Assembly: GCA_003166855.1 (NCBI GenBank) | Contig: PMUM01000146.1 | Location: 1 to 34,802 of the forward strand | Length of the DNA stretch: 34,802 nucleotides | DNA from: Acidobacteriaceae bacterium | GTDB lineage: Bacteria > Acidobacteriota > Terriglobia > Terriglobales > Acidobacteriaceae | Direction of reading: 5' to 3' | Notes under the pieces: generated by a model | The model's input: the letters and a program-made list of their open reading frames with translations, nothing else | What the model was told of the DNA's origin: nothing | Database searches by the model: none | Shown: in pieces, positions 10,461-18,102 of the stretch | Layout of the letters: the number at the start of each line of letters is the position of its first letter | How positions within the stretch are numbered: the stretch's first letter is position 1 | Made by a program: the position numbers and the translations under genes

Positions 10461-10531
10461 TTTGTCATCCTGAGCAAGTTGTCGCGAGCGCAGCGAACGA
10501 CAACGCCGTCGAAGGATCCCTTTCAGGATGC
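10461..10531. repeat. Dispersed intergenic repeat of TCATCCTGAGC...GTCGAAGGATCC type with nested inverted repeats
   Basis: TTTGTCATCCTGAGC...GTTGTCGCGAGCGCAGCGAACGACAAC...GTCGAAGGATCCCTTTCAGGATGC; GTTGTCG/CGACAAC and CATCCTGA/TCAGGATG complementary pairs. Confidence 0.6.
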
Positions 10532-10596
10532 TGAACGAGCCGCCCCGCAAGGAGTTTCCGCCACGGGGATTGCTCACCAAATCCCGCGAAAAGTGG

Positions 10597-10932
10597 CTAA
10601 CCGCGCGCCTGTGCCTGGTAAGTCTCGATCAAGTCGCGGATGCGTTGCGCATCCGCCTTGCGGTGCCCGTGGCTGGTAATGGGGTCGGTCCCACCGGTCG
10701 ATTCAATCACGATCTCCGACCAGAACACGCCGGTGGAAATATGCACCGAAGCGATCTTCGAAATGGAAATGCTCTCTTCGTTGCTGCCGAACAGGCGGCC
10801 CTTCACGCGGGCGACACGCTGCGGGCTGATGACGAGCCGGGTAGGAAACAGGAAGTTCCCCTGCGTCCAGCGGCTGGCAGTAAACGTCTCGGCGGGAGAG
10901 GAATCCATCGGATTGTCGAGAGTTGCAGTCAT
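10597..10932 (-). CDS. Small PH-domain-like protein, hypothetical
   Basis: 111 aa ORF; FLFPTRLVISPQRVARVKGRLFGSNEESISISKIASVHISTGVFWSEIVIES resembles bacterial PH-like folds; lies between nuoA and nuoC on same strand. Confidence 0.65.
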   Translation of the reverse strand: MTATLDNPMDSSPAETFTASRWTQGNFLFPTRLVISPQRVARVKGRLFGSNEESISISKIASVHISTGVFWSEIVIESTGGTDPITSHGHRKADAQRIRDLIETYQAQARG

Positions 10933-10985
10933 GCAATTCGCCTAGAACTATCCCTCAACTCCGTTGCAGAAGTCTCGATCGGCAG

Positions 10986-11074
10986 AGCCCGGAGGGCGGC
11001 ATGGGAAAGCCCGGCACGGCAGTGCCGGGTCGCAGCCGAAACGGAAAACGAGTCCCGCAGGGACGGTACCACGC
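10986..11074. repeat. Dispersed hairpin repeat, copy A
   Basis: GGCATGGGAAAGCCCGGCACGGCAGTGCCGGGTCGCAGCCGAAACGGAAAACGAGTCCCGCAGGGACGGTACC; homologous to 13270-13355. Confidence 0.75.
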
Positions 11075-11075
11075 C

Positions 11076-11432
11076 CTACACCCATTCCAGCGCGCCCTTT
11101 TTCCACACCCAGATGTAGCCCACAATCAGGATCGCCAGGAAGATCAGCATCTCCAGCAATCCAAACAGCCCAAACGCCTTGAACCGCACCGCCCAGGGAA
11201 ACAGAAAAATCGTCTCCACATCGAACACGACAAACAGAATGGCGATGATGTAATAGCGCACCGTATACCGGCCGCGCGCGCTGTCGATGGGGTCGATGCC
11301 GCACTCATACGGCATCAGCTTGGTCTTGCTGGGATTCGAGGGTCGCACTAGCTTCGCGAGCAGCAGCGTGATCGGCAACAGCGACCCAACGATGGCGATG
11401 AAGATAAAGATAGGTACGTAGTTTTGCGGCAT
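11076..11432 (-). CDS. nuoA: NADH-quinone oxidoreductase subunit A
   Basis: 118 aa; MPYECGIDPIDSARGRYTVRYYIIAILFVVFDVETIFLFPWAV. Confidence 0.96.
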   Translation of the reverse strand: MPQNYVPIFIFIAIVGSLLPITLLLAKLVRPSNPSKTKLMPYECGIDPIDSARGRYTVRYYIIAILFVVFDVETIFLFPWAVRFKAFGLFGLLEMLIFLAILIVGYIWVWKKGALEWV

Positions 11433-11520
11433 AGCCTCACTCAGAACAGCAGGCCATCCTAGCGCAGAGCCCCCTCGACTTCAAGCACTCCGATCGAAAG
11501 GATGGCCACTTCGGCTCTCC

Positions 11521-11588
11521 GTCGAGGGAAACTCGACCTTTTGTGTGGGTCCGGGTCTTTGACCCGGACAGGCCGAGCGAAGCTCGGC
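11521..11588. repeat. Cluster of three consecutive short-loop hairpins
   Basis: GTCGAG-GGAAA-CTCGAC (11521-11537); GTCCGGGTC-TTT-GACCCGGAC (11549-11569); GCCGAGC-GAA-GCTCGGC (11572-11588). Confidence 0.85.
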
Positions 11589-11616
11589 TTCTCTCGGCTG
11601 ATGTTCGGGAACGATC

Positions 11617-12510
11617 TCATGAAAAGTTATTCCGCGTCAGCGGCAACTCCCGCACTCGTTTTCCGGTAGCCGCATAGATCGCGTTGCAGATGGCCGGTGC
11701 AATCGGCGGCACGCCCGGTTCTCCCACTCCCGCTGGCGGCGCCGTGCTCTCGACGATGTGCACGTCGACCTGCCGCGGCGCGTCATTCATCCGTGCCACC
11801 TGGTAGTCATAAAAGTTGGATTGGTCAATCGCCCCCGCCGTCGCGGTGATCTCTCCCGTGCGGGCGAGGCTGGTTCCAAACACGGCAGCGCCTTTAAATT
11901 GCGATCGCAACATCTCGGGATTCGCCACGATCCCCGCATCGACGGCCGTGTAGACGTGAGGAATCCGAACCGCACCCTGATCATCGACCTCAACCTCGAC
12001 CACGCTCGCCACGTAAGTAAAGAAGCTGCGATGAACTGCAATGCCCATGCCGCTTCCTTTGCCGGATTGCTTCTTGCCCCAGTTGGCCTTCTCTGCTGCG
12101 ATCTCAGCCACCCGGCGCAGCCGTGCGATATCGTACGGATATTTTTCTCCGACCCCCTGCGGCCCCTGCGGCCCGACGTCGAGTGTCCGAGCCGATCCGA
12201 TCAGAGTCATCAAGTAGTCGTACGGATCGCGGTTCGCGGCATATGCCAGTTCATTCGCGAACGACTGCACCGCGAACGCGTGATAAATATTTGCCACCGA
12301 TCGCAGCCACCCGATGCGCACATGCGCCACCGCTTGCCCGTTCTCTGACCGGAAGTTCGGCACTTCGAACGGCACCACGGTCCATCCCATCGACATCTCA
12401 CCAGCCCCACCGTAAACCTCAGTCGCGTTGAAGGTCGATCCAATCGGCGGGAATACCGACCGCTGCAGCCAAGCCTTCGGCTTGCCCGAATCGTCGAGCG
12501 CGGCCTTCAT
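11617..12510 (-). pseudogene. C-terminal fragment of a xanthine dehydrogenase/isoquinoline 1-oxidoreductase beta-type molybdopterin subunit (N-terminal part missing)
   Basis: 297 aa beginning MKAALDDSGKPKAWLQRSVFPPIGSTF and containing GVGEPGVPPIAPAICNAIYAATGKRVRELPL; only the C-terminal portion of the family is present. Confidence 0.75.
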
Positions 12511-13087
12511 GTAATGTCGAGTTTCTTAGGATCCCCGCGCGACGGTTCGATCACCCGCACAAACAATAGCGTGTCCTTCGTGACCCAGAACTGCTTGGAG
12601 CTCAGATCCCCCTTGTCGGCACCCACCACATAAGCAGGATGTCCCTCCCACGCTCTCGCAACTTCGACAAATCGTACCCCTCACCCTTCACGACCCTGAT
12701 CGTCGTCTCGGGCTCCTGCGTGTACACGTCAAATCCCAGCACCAGCAGCATGTTGACCAGGGGAAAAGTGCCGGTGACTTTGCCGTCTTTAACGACCGTT
12801 GCAGTCCGGTCGACCAGAACGTATCCGTTCCCACCGCTGGCCGGGCCAATGTCGATGCGCAACTTTCCCGGCAGCATCGCCGCCTCATACCAGGTTTCGG
12901 CGGAATTGGTGCCGTCCGGTTTGTAGGTGGTGCTTTTCTGCGTAAACGTCAGCGTCTTGTACCAGGTCGCCTGGTAGCGGTCATGCATGGCGCGCAGCAG
13001 AGCGTCGCCCGTGCGGATCTCTTGCCCGTGAGCAAGTGTGCCAATCAGAAGTGCAGGGAACAGAACAGTTCTCGTGAGCAGTTTCAT
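12507..13087 (-). pseudogene. Secreted LolA-like/outer-membrane-lipoprotein-sorting-type protein, frameshifted and probably truncated
   Basis: MKLLTRTVLFPALLIGTLAHGQEIRTGDALLRAMHDRYQATWYKTLTFTQKST...VVKGEGYDLSKLRER in one frame, then WEGHPAYVVGADKGDLSSKQFWVTKDTLLFVRVIEPSRGDPKKLDIT in another frame, ending at TGA 12507-12509. Confidence 0.65.
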
Positions 13088-13269
13088 TCAGCCTTCCTGT
13101 TGTCGGAGTGATAGTACTCGATCTCGGTTGCCGCCGCGGGTTAGACGAAGAAAAGCATTAAAAGACATCGGGATGCAGTGGAAACAAAATGCAGCTTGAT
13201 TCCGGCTGCGAAAGCCCGCCCCGAGCGGCCCAGAGGGACGCAAAAGAGAAGAGTTGGCTTCCCAGCCGC

Positions 13270-13355
13270 GAAGCGGCGGGATGGGGAAGCCCGGCACGGG
13301 AGTGCCGGGTGAGCCGTGAAACACGCGACGCGAGTCCTTCAGGGACGGCACCCTC
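13270..13355. repeat. Dispersed hairpin repeat, copy B
   Basis: GATGGGGAAGCCCGGCACGGGAGTGCCGGGTGAGCCGTGAAACACGCGACGCGAGTCCTTCAGGGACGGCACC; same organisation as 10986-11074. Confidence 0.75.
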
Positions 13356-13743
13356 ACTCAACTTTATCTGGAAAAACAAACACCGTCCGCGCAAGCTCCG
13401 ATCGCAGCGTCTCCTCCCGATAATATCGGCCGAGGATCCCATCCTTCCCCACAAGTAGATCCGGATTCTGAGCCGCAAACTCATCCCACTCGCGAGCAGG
13501 GAACCGCGCCATCCGTTCGCGGATCAGAAAAAAGTGAGCATGCGTAATCGTCTCGTTGTACAACTGGGGCTTGCCGCGAGCCGTGGCAAAGCGCTTCAGC
13601 GCGGTGGCAAATTTCTCGAGCGCTTCAAGTGGCGGATACTCGCAGAGGTAAGCAAACGCCAGCTGCACGTGATCCGCATGATGAAAAGAATCCGCGGGAA
13701 GCATATCGTTCTCGAAATCCCGGATGAGTTGTTGGTGTGTCAT
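13354..13743 (-). CDS. Conserved hypothetical protein
   Basis: 129 aa from ATG at 13743: MTHQQLIRDFENDMLPADSFHHADHVQLAFAYLCEYPPLEALEKFATALKRF...; the longer 268 aa ORF reads antiframe through the upstream DoxX gene. Confidence 0.75.
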   Translation of the reverse strand: MTHQQLIRDFENDMLPADSFHHADHVQLAFAYLCEYPPLEALEKFATALKRFATARGKPQLYNETITHAHFFLIRERMARFPAREWDEFAAQNPDLLVGKDGILGRYYREETLRSELARTVFVFPDKVE

Positions 13744-13748
13744 GTGGG

Positions 13749-13787
13749 GGACAGCCGCCCCCGGCTGTCCGCCGGGCGCAGCCCGGC
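13749..13787. repeat. Back-to-back hairpin repeat
   Basis: GGACAGCCG-CCCC-CGGCTGTCC then GCCGGGC-GCA-GCCCGGC; related to 678-700 GGACCAGCCGCCTTCGGCTGTCC. Confidence 0.8.
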
Positions 13788-13817
13788 GAAGGTACCCAAT
13801 CGCCGAATGCCCCGCGC

Positions 13818-14156
13818 TCAATTTCCTTTTCCTACTGCAATCGCGAACGCCGCCGCCGCATAAATCACCAGATTGCCGATTCCATACATCCCATGCAGCA
13901 AGTGGAGGAGGATGGCCATCACAAACACCGCCACCAGCAGCCATGCGCCGCGGATCGCAGTTTGTGGAATCAACAGAAGCACGCATCCGGCAATCTCCCC
14001 GAACCCCACCACCAGCCGGACGAAACCCGGCATGTGGGTCCGCGCAAACTCGTGCGCGGCGCCGGGCAGCACGAACATCACGGCTTCGATCAGGATCACG
14101 ATGCCGAGTGAGTATTGCAGCACGATCAGACCGCATTTGGCTTTCACGAAGCTCAT
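13818..14156 (-). CDS. DoxX-like integral membrane protein
   Basis: 112 aa, four predicted TM segments; LQYSLGIVILIEAVMFVLPGAAHEFARTHMPGFVRLVVGFGEIAGCVLLLIPQT. Confidence 0.65.
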   Translation of the reverse strand: MSFVKAKCGLIVLQYSLGIVILIEAVMFVLPGAAHEFARTHMPGFVRLVVGFGEIAGCVLLLIPQTAIRGAWLLVAVFVMAILLHLLHGMYGIGNLVIYAAAAFAIAVGKGN

Positions 14157-14167
14157 GCATTTCCTCG

Positions 14168-14461
14168 CTATTTGTCGCCAGCCCGCTTGCGCGGAGATTT
14201 GGCTTTGATTTCTTTCAGCCGGTGGCTGGCGCTCGAATCGAGATCCAGTTCATAGAATTTCTTCAACTCGCGAATGCGTTCCAGCGATGCCGCGCTGAAG
14301 GGAGTCTTGCCATCGAAAGCATGCAACACGATGCCTTCCAGCACGTCGCCCAGCGTCATATCGTGGTATTCGGCAAACGCCTTGAGCACTTTGAGGATTC
14401 GTTTTTCGATGCGCACGCCGGTTTGCACGCGCTCCACTAAAAGTTTAGGATCATCCGTCAT
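14168..14461 (-). CDS. Small ribbon-helix-helix-like protein
   Basis: VQTGVRIEKRILKVLKAFAEYHDMTLGDVLEGIVLHAFDG followed by basic tail; ATG at 14461 preferred over TTG at 14470. Confidence 0.6.
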   Translation of the reverse strand: MTDDPKLLVERVQTGVRIEKRILKVLKAFAEYHDMTLGDVLEGIVLHAFDGKTPFSAASLERIRELKKFYELDLDSSASHRLKEIKAKSPRKRAGDK

Positions 14462-14471
14462 GCGTACCAAT

Positions 14472-14483
14472 GTACCATGGTAC
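14472..14483. promoter_or_regulatory. Perfect 12-bp palindrome GTACCATGGTAC just upstream of the RHH-like gene; candidate operator
   Basis: TACCAATGTACCATGGTACCATC: palindrome flanked by further TACCA copy, 11 nt upstream of ATG. Confidence 0.45.
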
Positions 14484-14632
14484 CATCAAGAGCGCAAGCC
14501 CCAGACATGATTACGTCAACAGATGATCCTGTTCTTGGCATTTCCGAGACTCGACAGCCCTTTCAGGAATACCAAGTTTGAGTGACGAGTGGGTGCGAGT
14601 TCCTCACCGATGGCCAGACCCTTCTGGCGGGT

Positions 14633-15304
14633 CTACGCTTTGGTCGCAACGGACATGGGTCGAGTTTGCAGGAAAGCAGCGATCAGTTTGCTATTTATTT
14701 GCAGACCGCCGTTGTAGCTGACGAAGTCCCTCTTCTTGAATTGATTCATAAATTTGCTGACCCTTGCGCGGGTCGTGCCAACCATCTCCGCCAGGGTTGA
14801 CTGGCTCACCCTCACGGGGCACTCCGGCTTTGATTCCCCGTTGATGTGCCCAAGCAGCAATAGAACCCGAGCCAGCCGCCTTTCGCTGAAATTGAAGAAC
14901 TGATCCACCAAGTCTTCCTCGATTCGAATAATCCGGGAAAGCAGATATGCATTAAACAGCCCTGCAAACTGTGGGTCTCGCTTGAGCGTACGAACCGTGC
15001 TTCCCCTTCGCAGTCGGGCGATGTTGGACTCACCAACTGATTTCGCGGTGCAAATCCGCAGAGATTGTCCTCCGAGACAGCCTTCGCCAAAAAAGCTACC
15101 TCGCCGGAGGAAGGCAATTACAGCTTTTTTGCGACGAGCCGAGACCACTGTAAGCTTCACCGTGCCGCTCTGGATGTAGAAGATAGCGTCAGCTTTGTCT
15201 CCTTGCGAAAAGACGATCTCGTTGTCTTTGTAGTTCCGAACAGACATCCCACCATGGAACTTCTTGCGGAGAACTGCGGCGGTTAAGACCGAGAATACGT
15301 TCAC
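14633..15304 (-). CDS. Crp/Fnr family transcriptional regulator
   Basis: cNMP-binding-like DNEIVFSQGDKADAIFYIQSGTVKLTVVS and HTH CPVRVSQSTLAEMVGTTRARVSKFMNQFKKRDFVSYNGGLQI; start at GTG 15304 or ATG 15247. Confidence 0.88.
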   Translation of the reverse strand: MNVFSVLTAAVLRKKFHGGMSVRNYKDNEIVFSQGDKADAIFYIQSGTVKLTVVSARRKKAVIAFLRRGSFFGEGCLGGQSLRICTAKSVGESNIARLRRGSTVRTLKRDPQFAGLFNAYLLSRIIRIEEDLVDQFFNFSERRLARVLLLLGHINGESKPECPVRVSQSTLAEMVGTTRARVSKFMNQFKKRDFVSYNGGLQINSKLIAAFLQTRPMSVATKA

Positions 15305-15550
15305 TTGCCATTCGAGCCTAACCCCTAATCAAATCAAGAAATTAGCCAGCGGTGGCAATCGTACGCACCGATCGGCGAATCGTCTAGATGTTCAAAATTG
15401 CTCATAGCCGAGACGATTCTGGGCGAGTGCTCGAGTCGCCTGATTGCAGGGGCTTATCACTCGAGAAGCTAGTGGGTTGCTTTAGGTCATTCGCCCTCCG
15501 GTGTTCGGTAGGCGCGACGCTCAATCTGACGCAATCAAACGTCGGTCACG

Positions 15551-15972
15551 ATGCGGCTCGTTACGTGGCTTTCCAGTCCCGAGTTCGCATTTCTCACCCG
15601 GTCCCGCTCCACAAGTCGGGCAACGGACGGCTTGTACCTGTTTGAGAGTAGGCTTCTTGGCCTTCACGGTTGTCTATCATCCAGCAAGCCGCAGCAGAAA
15701 AATGGTCAATTCTGCTCAGGGACTCAGATAGTTGGCGAGACATCGCCGCAGCCCATCAGCGGAATGGCTACTGCACCGAAGCCGTGCGAGTTCCTGTCGG
15801 CTGGGCACTTCAGAACCCAGCTGTGCGGGTTGTTGTTGCCCACGCTTTGCCCGGACTGACACCTTCGATTTGTGTGAGGGAGAAGTGTGGATTCGTGCTC
15901 GTCGGCCATGGACCTATTGACGACGGTATGCGCACGATTCGGTACGAGGCGACGCATCGGCCTTGCGCGTGA
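15551..15972 (+). pseudogene. Degraded GNAT-family N-acetyltransferase
   Basis: AAAHQRNGYCTEAVRVPVGWALQNPAVRVVVAHALPGLTPSICVREKCGFVLVGHGPIDDGMRTIRYE is a GNAT C-terminal half; the possible N-terminal part (MRLVTWLSSPEFAFL) is in another frame. Confidence 0.55.
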
Positions 15973-16376
15973 AATCGGTCGTCCGCCAACCAATTCCACG
16001 CTGCAGGCCCGATCGATTTTCCACAGCCCTGCACAATAAAAAACTGTCCGATTGTGACGAACAACCTTGACCCAGCGAATAGAAAGCGGACAATCAACTC
16101 GTGCGCGCAAACCAGATCCAATCCGAAGCGCAAGCGGCCAACTCGGTCTGTGCCGCTAACTCCTTATTTCCCAAGATTTTACCCGCAAGTCCTTTCGATC
16201 CAAGATTTTGCGGGGATCAGGGCCCATACTCACCTCGTAACTACAACAGAATCAAGATTTTGCCGCGAGCGCTAAAAAAAAATTCGGATGCCTGCATTGG
16301 CGATGAAGCCTGCGCCGAACTGTCCAAACGCATTGTTTATAATCTCTCTTCCATCGCAAGCATTAAAAGGACTCCC

Positions 16377-17930
16377 TTGGCACTCGACGACCACATATAT
16401 AACCTGCGCCGCGAGAAGTTGAAGCAGATTGAGGCGCTCGGTCAGGCCACCTACCGCAGCAAGTACGAGTTCACCCACACCCTCGAGCAGATCCTGGCGG
16501 ACTACACTCCCAAAACCGCCGAGGAACTGGACCAGGCTCGCGTCAGCGTGCGCGTCGCCGGACGCATCATGGCGATCCGCCTCATGGGTAAGGCCGGATT
16601 CGCCCACCTGCAGCAGGGCGGCAAGCGGTTGCAGATCTACGTCAAGAAAGATGCCGTCGGCGACAAAGGCTTCGAGCTCTACAAACTCCTCGACCTCGGC
16701 GACCACATCGGCGTCAGCGGATACCTGTTCCGCACCCGCACCGGCGAACTCAGCGTCCACGTGGAAGAAATCACGTTCCTCAGCAAAGACCTGCTGCCTC
16801 TACCCGAGAAGTGGCATGGCCTGACCGACGTCGAACTGCGCTACCGCCAGCGCTACGTGGACCTGGTCATGAATCCGGAGGTGCGGGAAGTTTTTCTGAA
16901 ACGAACCAAGCTGTTGCAGTCGATGCGCCGCACCATGGAGGCGCACGGGTTCATTGAAGTGGAGACGCCGATGATGCAGCCCATCGCCGGCGGCGCCGTG
17001 GCGCGTCCGTTCGTCACCCACCACAACACCCTCGATATGGATCTTTATTTGCGCATCGCGCCCGAACTCTATCTCAAGCGGCTCGTCGTAGGCGGCTTCG
17101 ACCGCGTGTTCGAGATCAACCGCAACTTCCGCAACGAGGGGTTGGGATGGCGTTGGAATCCTGAGTTCACCATGCTCGAGGCCTATCAGGCCTATACCGA
17201 CTACCAGGGCATCATGAATCTCACCCAGGAAGTCATCACCGAAGCCGCGAAAGATGTAACCGGCGGCACCAAAACGAAATGGGGTGAGCAGGAAATCGAC
17301 TGGGCCAACTGGAATCGCATGACCATGCGGGAAGCCATCATTCACTATTGGCCGGACGCAGCCGGCGCGAAGCCCGAGATGAACGACTTCGCCACTAGCG
17401 AAGGCGTGAAGAAACTGGTGGACCGCTTCAACGCCGCGCACTCCCACATGGCGTATGAGGCGAATGCACCGGCAGGGAAGAACATCGCGGCGCTGTTCGA
17501 GGCCGTTGCCGAAGAGCATCTCACCCAGCCCACCATCATTTACGAATTTCCGACGTCCGTCTCTCCGCTGTCGAAGCAGAAGCCGGACGAGCCCGATTGG
17601 ACCGAGCGCTGGGAGATGTTCGCCGGCCAGATGGAGATCGCCAACGGCTTCAGCGAACTCAATGACCCGGAAGACCAGCGCCGCCGCTTCGAAGGCCAGC
17701 TGAAAGAACGCGATCGCGGGGACGACGAAGCCCATCAGATGGACGAAGACTACATCCGCGCGCTCTCGTACGGCATGCCGCCCGCGGGTGGTGTCGGCAT
17801 TGGTGTCGACCGCCTGTGCATGCTCCTGACCGACTCGCACACCATCCGCGACGTAATCCTGTTTCCGTTACTGCGCCCCGAAAAGGCCTCAACCACAGAG
17901 GACACGGAGGACGCCGGGGAAAAGCCGTAA
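16377..17930 (+). CDS. lysS: Lysyl-tRNA synthetase, class II (probable TTG start)
   Basis: [23 protein letters not shown]...[108 protein letters not shown] upstream of TTG 16377. Confidence 0.95.
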   Translation: MALDDHIYNLRREKLKQIEALGQATYRSKYEFTHTLEQILADYTPKTAEELDQARVSVRVAGRIMAIRLMGKAGFAHLQQGGKRLQIYVKKDAVGDKGFELYKLLDLGDHIGVSGYLFRTRTGELSVHVEEITFLSKDLLPLPEKWHGLTDVELRYRQRYVDLVMNPEVREVFLKRTKLLQSMRRTMEAHGFIEVETPMMQPIAGGAVARPFVTHHNTLDMDLYLRIAPELYLKRLVVGGFDRVFEINRNFRNEGLGWRWNPEFTMLEAYQAYTDYQGIMNLTQEVITEAAKDVTGGTKTKWGEQEIDWANWNRMTMREAIIHYWPDAAGAKPEMNDFATSEGVKKLVDRFNAAHSHMAYEANAPAGKNIAALFEAVAEEHLTQPTIIYEFPTSVSPLSKQKPDEPDWTERWEMFAGQMEIANGFSELNDPEDQRRRFEGQLKERDRGDDEAHQMDEDYIRALSYGMPPAGGVGIGVDRLCMLLTDSHTIRDVILFPLLRPEKASTTEDTEDAGEKP

Positions 17931-18102
17931 GTCGGTTACTGTCATGGTATTAACTCGCCGGTACCTAGTAATGCACTGTTAGTAGTGCATCCCAATTCCT
18001 ATACTAGTCCCATCAGTTTGGGCTCTGAAGTAGCAGCGCTGCCGTAGTGTCCAGGAAGCCCTGCGGGACACTGGGTCGGTGGCGCTTTGCTTTTGGGGCC
18101 CG

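Noticed and set aside
9572-10534. 320-aa plus-strand ORF with Arg/Gly-rich region
   Set aside because: Antisense to nuoC; the Arg/Ser/Gly-rich stretch is the complement of the Pro/Ala-rich NuoC extension.
10986-13355. Composite transposon bounded by the paired hairpin repeats
   Set aside because: No transposase, no target-site duplication seen, and the enclosed genes include a core nuoA; treated as dispersed repeats.
13354-14160. Single 268-aa minus-strand protein
   Set aside because: N-terminal half is the wrong frame of the DoxX-like gene; the supported protein starts at ATG 13743.
16800-17840. 346-aa minus-strand ORF
   Set aside because: Mirror frame of lysS.
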